A stretch of DNA of 64,000 bases, from assembly GCF_003970865.1 (NCBI RefSeq), contig NZ_RXLZ01000001.1, positions 78,250-142,249 on the forward strand, written 5' to 3'. This stretch comes from Stenotrophomonas maltophilia. GTDB taxonomy: Bacteria; Pseudomonadota; Gammaproteobacteria; Xanthomonadales; Xanthomonadaceae. Numbering within the stretch: the stretch's first letter is position 1; each line of letters opens with the position of its first letter. Positions 1-8,026 of the stretch are shown here, in pieces. The notes under the pieces are model-generated. The model was given only the letters and a program-made list of their open reading frames with translations. It did no database searches and was not told the DNA's origin. A program made the position numbers and the translations under genes.

Positions 1-60
1 TCTTTTTTGATTGATCGCAGGGACCGCGCAAGCGGTTACCGCCACCCGGAGATTGAGTTG

Positions 61-3000
61 ATGATGCACACCACCTTCCGCACGCCGGCGCGCCGGCTGC
101 TGAGCACCGCACTGGTCAGCTGCCTGATGCTGGCCGCCGCTCCGAACGTCATGGCGCAGTCGGCCAATGCCAGCCTGCGCGGCCAGGTATCCGGCGCCCA
201 GGCCGGTTCTGAAGTCACCGCTACCAACGTGGCCACTGGCACCGTCCGTCGCGGCACCGTCCGTGCCGATGGCAGCTACTCGCTGATGGGCCTGGACCCG
301 GGCACCTACGACGTGGTCGCCAATGGCCAGGTCCAGAAGGTCACCGTCACCGTGGCCTCGACCGCCACCTTGAACTTCGCCGGTGCGGCCAGCAGCACCC
401 CGGGTTCGACCGCGGCCACCAATCTGGACACCGTCAACGTCGTTGCGCCGACCCTGCTGCAGGAAGTGCGCACGTCTGAAGTCGGCAAGACCGTCAGCCT
501 GCAGCAGATCCAGACCACGCCGCAGGTCTCGCGCAACTTCCTGGAGTTTGCCGACGCGGTGCCGGGCCTGATCTTCACCCGTGATGCCAAGGGCAACACC
601 TCGCTGCGCGGTGGTGCCACCAATGCCGATGGCACCAATGTGTACATCGACGGTGTTGGCCAGAAGAGCTATGTGAAGGGCGGCGGCGTGGCCGGCCAGT
701 CCGGCAGCGCGGGCAATCCGTTCCCGCAGCTGGCCATTGGCGAGTACAAGGTCATCAGCGGCAACTACAAGGCCGAGTACGGCCAGGTTTCCAGTGCTGC
801 CGTCACCGCCGCGACCAAGTCCGGTACCAACGAGTTCAAGGGTGAAGCCTTCTACCGTTACACCAACGACAGCATGCGCGCGATGACCCCGGCCGAACGC
901 CAGCCGAACAAGGGCAAGGAGGATTCGGCCGAGAAGGAATACGGCTTCGCGCTGGGTGGCCCGATCATCCAGGACAAGGCCCACTTCTTCGTGACCTACG
1001 AAGCCAAGCGCTTCGACCTGCCGGTGACCATCGCGCCGGATGGCGCGGTCACAGGTGCTGCCGGCCTGCTGCCGGCCATCGGCGCCGCCGGCCTTGGTCC
1101 GGCCAGCCAGCCGTTCCAGCAGGACCTGATCTTCGCCAAGATCGACTTCGAGCCGACCGACAATGATCGCATCGAGCTGACCTTCCAGGACCGCGACGAA
1201 ACCCAGTCGCAGTTCAGTGGCCAGACCTCGCCGGAAGCCGGTCGTGAAGTGGTCAACACCGACCGTCGTTATGCGCTGCGCTGGAACCACAGTGGTGAGC
1301 GCTACTACAACGAATTGATGGTTACTCACGAAGATTCGTTCAACAATCCGAACCCGCTGACCCTGGCCAACGGCATCACCTACACCGCGCCGGACGGTCC
1401 CGAAGACCGCACCGTGGTGAAGATCGGTGGCGCATCGGCGCTGGATTCGCAGGTGAAGGGCCAGAAGGGCTGGTCGATCGAAGACAACCTGACCCTGGAT
1501 GGCATCCAGTGGGCCGGCGATCACACCATCAAGATGGGCGTGAAGTACAAGCAGATCGACCTGTACGCCTCCGATGCGGCACAGATCAACCCGACCTTCA
1601 CCTACTCCCTGGGCGATCCGGACTTCCCGGATTCGATTCCGTACAAGGCACAGTTCGTCAAGCCGGTGACCGGCGTGTCGGGGGTGTCCGGCGAAGTCCG
1701 TTCGAAGTCCAAGCAGTACGGCGTGTTCATCCAGGACGACTGGCAGGTCAACGACCACCTGCAGCTGAACATCGGCCTGCGCTGGGACTACGAAAAGACC
1801 CCGACCTACCTGAACTTCGTAACCCCGCAGCAGGTGGTCGACGCCATCTATTCGCAGGATCCGCGTGCGCCTGCCGGCCAGACCTACGCCGACTCGCTGG
1901 CGCTGGGCGGTCTGGACATCAGCGACTACATCAGCAACGGTCATAACCGCAAAGCGTTCAAGGATGCCTGGCAGCCGCGCCTGGGCTTCTCGTATGACAT
2001 CAATGCCGACGAGCAGCATGTGATCCACGGTGGTGCCGGCCGTTCCTACGACCGTGACCTGTTCGACAACCTGCAGCTGGAAACCACCAAGCTGGCCCTG
2101 CCGCAGCCGACCATCTACTTCCGCAACCCGGCCACCGGCACCTGCATCAACGGCCAGGCCGCCTGCTATGACTGGAACCCGAACCTGCTCAACGGCATCG
2201 GCAACCTGCAGTCACTGGTCGGCGCGACCAGCAATGCCGGCCTGGAAGTCGACCTGCTGAACAACAAGCTGAAGGCGCCGTATTCGGACCAGTTCAGCCT
2301 GGGCATGAGCAACCGGATCGGCGAGTGGCTGACCGATGCAACCATCGCCCGTACCCTGAGCTACGACGGCTTCGCCTTCACTCTGGGCAACCGTTACCCG
2401 ACCGGCCAGTTCTTCGATGATCCGCGCCTGTGTGGCGGCACCGACCCGGGCCTGAGCCAGGCGTGGAGCTGCAACGTGCCGGGCTTCGGCAGCTTGATCA
2501 TTGGCCAGCAGGGCATCAAGACCCGCGCCACCCAGGTCCTGCTGTCGGCGCAGAAGCCGTTCACCAAGGAAAGCGGCTGGGGCACCTCGATCGCCTACAC
2601 CTGGACCACCGCCCGTCACAACCGCGACATCAACGAGAAGTACGCGTTTGACCGCGGCCTGATCGGTGACTACCCGACCATCCGTTCCAACGGCGCGCCG
2701 CGTCACCGCCTGGTGGTGACCGGTTCGTACGCGGGCTTCTGGGGCATCACCTTCGGCGGCAAGATCACCCTGGCAACCCCGACCGCCGTCAACGACTGGT
2801 ACCCGGTGATGCAGGCCAGCGGCTACACCCTGCCGACTCCGCAGGCGGCCGTGCCCAACGCCACCGGCAAGTTCCTGGTGGGTGGCAAGATCTTCGGCTA
2901 CCGTTCGGTTGACCTGCAGGCGACGAAGACGTTCAAGATGCCGGGCGATACCGAGCTGTACGCGCGTATCGACATCATCAACGTGTTCAACTTCGACAAC

Positions 3001-3117
3001 TTCTCCACCTACAACTACGTCAAGACCAACGGCAAGCTGCAGGCCAGCTACAACGAGACCGGCGAAATCATCGGTACTCCGCGCCAGATCAAGGCCGAAG
3101 TGGGCTTCCGCTTCTAA
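61..3117 (+). CDS. Oar-like TonB-dependent receptor
   Basis: Outer-membrane active-transport receptor of the Oar/carboxypeptidase-regulatory-domain type, about 1018 residues. A signal peptide ends near residue 32 (NVMA/QSAN). An N-terminal beta-sandwich regulatory domain follows (about residues 38-105), then a TonB box (LDTVNVVA, about residue 124), a plug domain and a beta-barrel ending in the C-terminal Phe typical of outer-membrane proteins (GFRF). I chose the ATG at 61 because a GGAG lies just upstream and the signal peptide starts there; an in-frame TTG at 7 only adds a non-signal extension. It probably imports oligosaccharides for the glycosidase/ABC operon that follows on the same strand. 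The substrate is inferred from context only. Confidence 0.9.
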   Translation: MMHTTFRTPARRLLSTALVSCLMLAAAPNVMAQSANASLRGQVSGAQAGSEVTATNVATGTVRRGTVRADGSYSLMGLDPGTYDVVANGQVQKVTVTVASTATLNFAGAASSTPGSTAATNLDTVNVVAPTLLQEVRTSEVGKTVSLQQIQTTPQVSRNFLEFADAVPGLIFTRDAKGNTSLRGGATNADGTNVYIDGVGQKSYVKGGGVAGQSGSAGNPFPQLAIGEYKVISGNYKAEYGQVSSAAVTAATKSGTNEFKGEAFYRYTNDSMRAMTPAERQPNKGKEDSAEKEYGFALGGPIIQDKAHFFVTYEAKRFDLPVTIAPDGAVTGAAGLLPAIGAAGLGPASQPFQQDLIFAKIDFEPTDNDRIELTFQDRDETQSQFSGQTSPEAGREVVNTDRRYALRWNHSGERYYNELMVTHEDSFNNPNPLTLANGITYTAPDGPEDRTVVKIGGASALDSQVKGQKGWSIEDNLTLDGIQWAGDHTIKMGVKYKQIDLYASDAAQINPTFTYSLGDPDFPDSIPYKAQFVKPVTGVSGVSGEVRSKSKQYGVFIQDDWQVNDHLQLNIGLRWDYEKTPTYLNFVTPQQVVDAIYSQDPRAPAGQTYADSLALGGLDISDYISNGHNRKAFKDAWQPRLGFSYDINADEQHVIHGGAGRSYDRDLFDNLQLETTKLALPQPTIYFRNPATGTCINGQAACYDWNPNLLNGIGNLQSLVGATSNAGLEVDLLNNKLKAPYSDQFSLGMSNRIGEWLTDATIARTLSYDGFAFTLGNRYPTGQFFDDPRLCGGTDPGLSQAWSCNVPGFGSLIIGQQGIKTRATQVLLSAQKPFTKESGWGTSIAYTWTTARHNRDINEKYAFDRGLIGDYPTIRSNGAPRHRLVVTGSYAGFWGITFGGKITLATPTAVNDWYPVMQASGYTLPTPQAAVPNATGKFLVGGKIFGYRSVDLQATKTFKMPGDTELYARIDIINVFNFDNFSTYNYVKTNGKLQASYNETGEIIGTPRQIKAEVGFRF

Positions 3118-3181
3118 GCCCGGATGTAGATGCACGACCCGATGCCGCCGCTCCACCGGCGGCATCGACTGCGTGAAAACG

Positions 3182-3251
3182 GCAATGGCCGGCCCCGCGC
3201 CGGTCCATTGCCCATGCCGCTACCGGCCAGGGGGCAGCGGCATGGGCAATG
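3182..3251 (+). promoter_or_regulatory. Competing RNA hairpins downstream of the receptor gene
   Basis: A perfect 16-bp inverted repeat (arms 3206-3221 and 3236-3251, 14-nt loop) shares its left arm with an upstream near-perfect stem (3182-3193 with 3200-3211, GCAATGG against CCATTGC). The two hairpins cannot form together. No T-run follows either, so they are not ordinary terminators. They may stabilise the 3' end of the receptor mRNA or act as an attenuator-like switch between receptor and operon; that role is inference. Confidence 0.5.
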
Positions 3252-3262
3252 ATCGCGGTGTC

Positions 3263-3286
3263 AAACCACGTTTTTCGTGGTTTTTT
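3263..3286 (+). terminator. Rho-independent terminator after the TonB receptor
   Basis: AAACCACG (3263-3270) pairs with CGTGGTTT (3276-3283) across a T5 loop and is followed by a T6 run (3281-3286). It separates the receptor transcript from the glycosidase-ABC operon and so predicts a separate promoter for the operon. Confidence 0.75.
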
Positions 3287-3298
3287 CAGAACGCATCT

Positions 3299-3312
3299 TG
3301 TAAACGATTTCA
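3299..3312 (+). promoter_or_regulatory. LacI-family operator candidate
   Basis: TGTAAACGATTTCA is a 14-bp near-palindrome centred on CG (half-sites TGTAAAC and TGAAATC), the shape bound by LacI/GalR/CcpA regulators. It lies 54 bp upstream of the glycosidase ATG and 12 bp past the terminator, where a promoter operator would be expected. No LacI-type gene is inside the window; it may lie before base 1. Confidence 0.5.
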
Positions 3313-3365
3313 GATCATTGGACGGTATGCTTTCCCATCGATCAGACCACCGGAGAAATCGCGCC

Positions 3366-4970
3366 ATGCAGGCACGCCATCTGTTGTCCGCCGCAGCGTT
3401 GAGCCTGGCCGTGGCCGCCTGCCAGCCGGCCCAGCAGGAACCTGCCAAGCCGCGGCCGCCGGTGATCCTGATCGAGGCCGACGCACCGCCGCGGCCGATG
3501 AAGCCGGTGTTGCCGCCGCTGTTCGATGACATCGAGCGGCGTACCTTCCAGTTCTTCTGGGATACCACCAACGAGATCAATGGCCTGACCCCGGACCGCT
3601 ATCCGTCGCGGCCGTTCGCCAGCATCGCCTCGGTCGGCTTCGCACTGACCGCGTACCCGATCGGCATCGAGAACGGCTGGGTCAGCCGCAACCAGGCGAT
3701 CGACCGCACCCTGACCACGCTGAAGTTCTTCCGCGACGTGCCGATGGGCCCGCAGCGCACCGGCAAGGCCGGCTACAAGGGCTTCTACTACCACTTCCTG
3801 GACATGCAGGAAGGGCGTCGCTACGACAGCTGGGTCGAACTGTCCTCGGTCGATACCGCGCTGCTGATGATGGGCGTACTGTTCGCGCAGTCGTACTACG
3901 ACGGCGACGATCCGCGCGAGAAGGAGATCCGGCAGATCGCCGACACCCTGTACAAGAAGGTCGACTGGCCGTGGCTGCAGCAGCGTGCGCCGCTGATCTC
4001 GATGGGCTGGTTCCCCGAGAGCGGCTTCATCGACCACGACTGGATGGGCTACAACGAGGCGATGATGGTCTACATCCTTGCCCTGGGTTCGCCGACGCAC
4101 CCGGTCAGCCCGGATGCATGGACCGTGTGGACGCGCACCTATGACAACGACTGGGGCGTCTACCAGGGCCAGGAATACCTGTCCTTCGGCCCGCTGTTCG
4201 GTCACCAGTACAGCCACGTCTGGATCGACTTCCGCGACATCCAGGACGCGTACATGCGCGAGCGCGGCAGCACCTACTTCCTCAACAGCCGCTCGGCTGC
4301 CCTGGCCCAGCGCGAGTACGCCATCGCCAACCCGATGCAATGGAAGGAGTACGGCGAAAATGTGTGGGGCCTGACCGCCAGTGATGGGCCGCAGAACACC
4401 ACCCAGGACTATCGTGGCGAGCAGCGCCAGTTCCGCCACTACTCTTCGCGCGGCGCTGGCCTGCGCGAGAACTTCGATGACGGCACCATCGCCCCGACCG
4501 CCGCGATTGCCTCGGTGGTGTTCGCGCCGGAGCAGGTGATCCCGGCCACGCTGGAGATGCACAAGCGCTTTGGCGATTACATCTACTCCAGCTACGGCTT
4601 CCTGGATTCATTCAATCCCAGCTTCAACTACGACATCCCGATCAAGACCGGCCGCCTGGTGCCGGATCGCGGCTGGGTCGCCAGCGATTACATCGCCATC
4701 GACCAGGGCCCGATCCTGACCATGATCGCCAACTACCGCGATGACTTCGTCTGGGAAGTGATGAAGAAGAACCCGTACATCCGCAAGGGCCTGGAACGGG
4801 CCGGGTTCAGTGGTGGCTGGCTGGCACCGGAAGGTTCGTTCCAGCCGCTGGAACTGCAGAAAGACGAAAAGGCCGCGGCGGCACGCGCGGTGGGTATCGC
4901 CGAATCACGCGCGGCTGCCGCGCAGGAACAGAAGAACAATGCCAACCGCACCACAGGCCAGGGCAAGTAG
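3366..4970 (+). CDS. GH144-like glucoamylase-family lipoprotein
   Basis: Predicted glycoside hydrolase of the glycoamylase-like family (PF10091; characterised GH144 members are endo-beta-1,2-glucanases). About 534 residues. The signal peptide ends in a lipobox with Cys19 (AVAAC), so it is likely anchored in the envelope. The (alpha/alpha)6-type domain fills most of the rest, with family-like segments such as FQFFWDTTNEING near the start and DHDWMGYNEAMM near residue 222. The ATG at 3366 has a CGGAG Shine-Dalgarno. It is the first gene of an operon with a solute-binding protein and two permeases, so it probably trims imported glucan in the periplasm. Beta-1,2-glucan as substrate is inference from the family. 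Confidence 0.8.
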   Translation: MQARHLLSAAALSLAVAACQPAQQEPAKPRPPVILIEADAPPRPMKPVLPPLFDDIERRTFQFFWDTTNEINGLTPDRYPSRPFASIASVGFALTAYPIGIENGWVSRNQAIDRTLTTLKFFRDVPMGPQRTGKAGYKGFYYHFLDMQEGRRYDSWVELSSVDTALLMMGVLFAQSYYDGDDPREKEIRQIADTLYKKVDWPWLQQRAPLISMGWFPESGFIDHDWMGYNEAMMVYILALGSPTHPVSPDAWTVWTRTYDNDWGVYQGQEYLSFGPLFGHQYSHVWIDFRDIQDAYMRERGSTYFLNSRSAALAQREYAIANPMQWKEYGENVWGLTASDGPQNTTQDYRGEQRQFRHYSSRGAGLRENFDDGTIAPTAAIASVVFAPEQVIPATLEMHKRFGDYIYSSYGFLDSFNPSFNYDIPIKTGRLVPDRGWVASDYIAIDQGPILTMIANYRDDFVWEVMKKNPYIRKGLERAGFSGGWLAPEGSFQPLELQKDEKAAAARAVGIAESRAAAAQEQKNNANRTTGQGK

Positions 4971-4974
4971 CCCG

Positions 4975-6315
4975 ATGCCGAACTGGATCGACCGCCTGCG
5001 CCGCTGGGCGCTGCCTGCCTTGGCCGCGTTGGCCGTGGCGGGCTGCGCCCGTACCGAACCGGGCACCACCACCGTACGTTTCTGGGCGATGGGCCGCGAG
5101 GCGGAGGTGGTCAGCGAACTGATCCACGAATTCGAAGCCGAGAATCCGGGCATCAAGGTGGATGTGCAGAACATCCCGTGGACGGCCGCGCACGAGAAGC
5201 TGCTGACCGCGTTCGCTGCCGACGGCCTGCCGGACGTGTGCCAGCTGGGCAACACCTGGGTGCCGGAGTTCGCCGAACTTGATGCGCTGACGCCGTTGCA
5301 GCCGTTCGTGCAGCGTTCCGCCGTGGTCGACCCGAAGGATTACTTCCAGGGTATCTGGGATACCAACGTGATCCACGGGGAGCTGGTCGGTGTGCCGTGG
5401 TACGTCGATACCCGCCTGATCTACTACCGCAAGGATCTGCTGGCCAAGGCCGGCTACGACCACCCGCCGCGCACCTGGCAGGAGTGGGATGAACAGATGG
5501 CGGCGATCAAGCGCATGCAGGGCCCGAACCGCTATGCGGTGCTGATGCCGATCAACGAATTCGAGCAGCAGCTGTCGCTGGCGCTGCAGCAGCCGGATCC
5601 GCTGCTGCGCGACGATGACACCCGCGGCAATTTCGCCAGCCCGGGGTTCCGCCGCACGCTGGCTTTCTACGCCAACATGTTCGAGCAGGGCTGGGCGCCG
5701 AAGATGTCCGAGACGCAGATCTCCAACGTCTGGGACGAGTTCTTCCGTGGCTTCAACGTGTTCTACATCTCCGGTCCCTGGAACATCCGCGAGTTCAAGA
5801 AGCTGCAGCCGAAGGAACTGGAAGGGCAGTGGGGCACGGCCGCGCTGCCGGGTCCGGACGGCCCGGGTGCCGGCATTGCCGGAGGCACCAGCCTGGTGAT
5901 CTTCCGCAAGTCGCAGCAGAAGGAAGCGTCGTGGAAGCTGATCGAGTTCCTGTCGCGACCGGAAATCCAGGCGCGCTTCCATTCGATCATCGGCGACCTG
6001 CCGCCGCGCCGCAGTACCTGGAACGCGCCGTCGCTGGCCAACGATCCGCTGGCCGCCGCGTTCCGTGACCAGCTGGAGCGGGTCAAGCCGACCCCGAAGG
6101 TGCTTGAGTGGGAGCGCATCGTGCAGGAAATGCGCATCGTCACCGAGAAGGTGGTGCGCGGTGGCCTGGCGCAGGACAAGGCCGTGGAAGAGCTGGACCA
6201 GCGCGTGGACAAGGTGCTGGCCAAGCGCCGCTGGATGCATGAACAACAACGCCTGCAGCAGCGCGTGCCGTCGCCGCAATCAAGCAGTGCCGTGGCCGCC
6301 GGGAGCGCGCAATGA
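4975..6315 (+). CDS. ABC sugar-transporter substrate-binding lipoprotein
   Basis: Extracellular solute-binding protein family 1 (MalE/UgpB-like), 446 residues. A lipobox (LAVAGC, Cys24) makes it a predicted lipoprotein, less usual for a Gram-negative sugar-binding protein. The mature part starts with TTVRFWAMGREAEVV and contains DVCQLGNTWVPEF and YFQGIWDTNVIHG, typical of sugar binders. It starts 5 bp after the glycosidase stop and its stop overlaps the next start in ATGA (6312-6315), so it should be translationally coupled to the permease. It delivers an oligosaccharide to the MalF/MalG pair. Confidence 0.88.
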   Translation: MPNWIDRLRRWALPALAALAVAGCARTEPGTTTVRFWAMGREAEVVSELIHEFEAENPGIKVDVQNIPWTAAHEKLLTAFAADGLPDVCQLGNTWVPEFAELDALTPLQPFVQRSAVVDPKDYFQGIWDTNVIHGELVGVPWYVDTRLIYYRKDLLAKAGYDHPPRTWQEWDEQMAAIKRMQGPNRYAVLMPINEFEQQLSLALQQPDPLLRDDDTRGNFASPGFRRTLAFYANMFEQGWAPKMSETQISNVWDEFFRGFNVFYISGPWNIREFKKLQPKELEGQWGTAALPGPDGPGAGIAGGTSLVIFRKSQQKEASWKLIEFLSRPEIQARFHSIIGDLPPRRSTWNAPSLANDPLAAAFRDQLERVKPTPKVLEWERIVQEMRIVTEKVVRGGLAQDKAVEELDQRVDKVLAKRRWMHEQQRLQQRVPSPQSSSAVAAGSAQ

Positions 6316-7193
6316 AACGTACTTCGCTTGCCGGCTGGATCTTCGCCGGGCCCTCGCTGATCGTGCTGGGCATGTTCTTCGGCCTGCCGGTGGCTTCGGC
6401 GCTGGCGCTGAGCGTGACCGACTTCGACCTGTATGCCCTGGCCGACAGCAGCAACCTGCGCTTCGTCGGCCTCGGCAACTACATCGATCTGCTGCAGACA
6501 CCGATGTTCTGGAAGTCGCTGTGGAACACCACCTACTTCGTGTTGATCGGCGTGCCGTTGTCGATCGGCGTGTCGCTGGGCGCGGCGATGCTGCTGAATG
6601 CACCGGCCGCACGCTTCAAGGCGCTGTTCCGCACCGCGCTGTTCGCGCCGGTGGTGACCACGCTGGTGGCGGTGGCGGTGATCTGGCGCTACCTGTTCCA
6701 TACCAGCTACGGCCTGGTGAACTATGGCCTGGGCCATCTGGGTATCAGTCCGATCGACTGGCTGGGTGATCCCAACTGGGCGATGCCGACCATCATGCTG
6801 TTCGCGGTGTGGAAGAACTTCGGCTACAACATGGTGATCTTCCTGGCCGGCCTGCAGGCGATCCCGCATGACCTGTACGAGGCCGCGCGCATCGATGGCG
6901 CCTCGCGCTGGAAGCAGTTCCTGCACATCACCCTGCCGATGCTCGGCCCGGTGCTGCTGGTGGTCGGCGTGATCACCGTGTCCGGCTACTTCCAGCTGTT
7001 CGCCGAACCGTACGTGATGACCCGCGGTGACCCACTGCAGAGCACCGTCAGCGTGCTGTATTTCATGTTCGAGGAAGGCTTCAAGTGGTGGAACCTGGGA
7101 CGCGCCTCCGCGGTGGCGTTCCTGCTGTTCCTGATCATCCTGGCGGTGACCACCGTGATGCTGCGTTTCGGCCGCAAGAGGCAGTTGGTATGA
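6312..7193 (+). CDS. ABC sugar permease, MalF-type
   Basis: Inner-membrane permease of the CUT1 carbohydrate family, 293 residues, about six transmembrane helices. The cytoplasmic EAA loop that docks the ATPase is clear (YEAARIDGASRWKQF, about residue 190, followed by LPML). Its start overlaps the binding-protein stop by 4 nt and its own stop overlaps the next permease by 4 nt (7190-7193), a strict operon arrangement. Confidence 0.92.
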   Translation: MKRTSLAGWIFAGPSLIVLGMFFGLPVASALALSVTDFDLYALADSSNLRFVGLGNYIDLLQTPMFWKSLWNTTYFVLIGVPLSIGVSLGAAMLLNAPAARFKALFRTALFAPVVTTLVAVAVIWRYLFHTSYGLVNYGLGHLGISPIDWLGDPNWAMPTIMLFAVWKNFGYNMVIFLAGLQAIPHDLYEAARIDGASRWKQFLHITLPMLGPVLLVVGVITVSGYFQLFAEPYVMTRGDPLQSTVSVLYFMFEEGFKWWNLGRASAVAFLLFLIILAVTTVMLRFGRKRQLV

Positions 7194-8026
7194 GTCGTGA
7201 AATCGGCCAGTCGCGCTGGTACCCGTGGTTGATCAATGGTGCGTTGCTGGTGCTGGCCCTGGTCAGCCTGGCACCGCTGCTGTGGATGCTCTCGGTCTCG
7301 TTCATGCCGCAGGGCGAGGCGACCCACTTCCCGCCGCCGCTGCTGCCATCGAGCATCACCACGCGCAACTACCATGAGTTGTTCGCGCGTACCGGCATGG
7401 GCGGCAACTTCGCCAACAGCCTGCTGGTGTCGGTCGGCATCACCCTGGGTTCGCTGCTGCTCAACACCATGGCCGGCTATGCCTTCGCCAAGCTGAACTT
7501 CGTTGGCCGCGAGCGCCTGTTCCAGGTGCTGATGGCGGCGCTGGTGATTCCGGCGCAGGTGGCGATGCTGCCACTGTTCCTGCTGATGAAGCAGCTGGGC
7601 CTGGTCAACAGCTTCGGCGGTGTGATCGTGCCGGCGCTGGCCAGCGTGTTCGGCATCTTCCTGGTGCGCCAGTACGCGCGTTCGATTCCGGATGAACTGC
7701 TGGAAGCGGCGCGCATCGACGGGGCAGGGGAGCTGCGCATCTTCTTCCAGATCGTGCTGCCGATGCTCAAGCCGGTGCTGGTGACCCTGGCGATCTTCAC
7801 CTTCATGGGCGCATGGAACGATTTCATGTGGCCGTTGATCGTGTTGACCGATCAGGAGCACTACACTTTGCCGGTGGCGCTGGCCACCCTCTCGCGCGAG
7901 CACATCATGGACGTGGAAATGATGATGGCCGGCGCGGTGGTCACCGTGGTTCCGGTGCTGGCGCTGTTCCTGGTGCTGCAGCGGTACTACATCCAAGGTC
8001 TGTTGCTGGGGAGCGTCAAGGGATGA
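7190..8026 (+). CDS. ABC sugar permease, MalG-type
   Basis: Second CUT1 permease, 278 residues, with a membrane-spanning N-terminus, a proline-rich periplasmic stretch and the EAA motif (LLEAARIDGAGELRIFF, about residue 171) before LPML. It forms the heterodimeric channel with the preceding MalF-type protein. An upstream in-frame ATG at 7085 lies inside the previous gene and lacks a signal-anchor, so 7190 with the ATGA overlap is preferred. No ATP-binding subunit is encoded nearby; a shared MalK/MsiK-like ATPase elsewhere is needed. Confidence 0.92.
   Translation: MSREIGQSRWYPWLINGALLVLALVSLAPLLWMLSVSFMPQGEATHFPPPLLPSSITTRNYHELFARTGMGGNFANSLLVSVGITLGSLLLNTMAGYAFAKLNFVGRERLFQVLMAALVIPAQVAMLPLFLLMKQLGLVNSFGGVIVPALASVFGIFLVRQYARSIPDELLEAARIDGAGELRIFFQIVLPMLKPVLVTLAIFTFMGAWNDFMWPLIVLTDQEHYTLPVALATLSREHIMDVEMMMAGAVVTVVPVLALFLVLQRYYIQGLLLGSVKG

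Noticed and set aside
7..60. TTG start of the first TonB receptor at base 7
   Set aside because: It adds residues before the signal peptide and the ATG at 61 has its own ribosome site.
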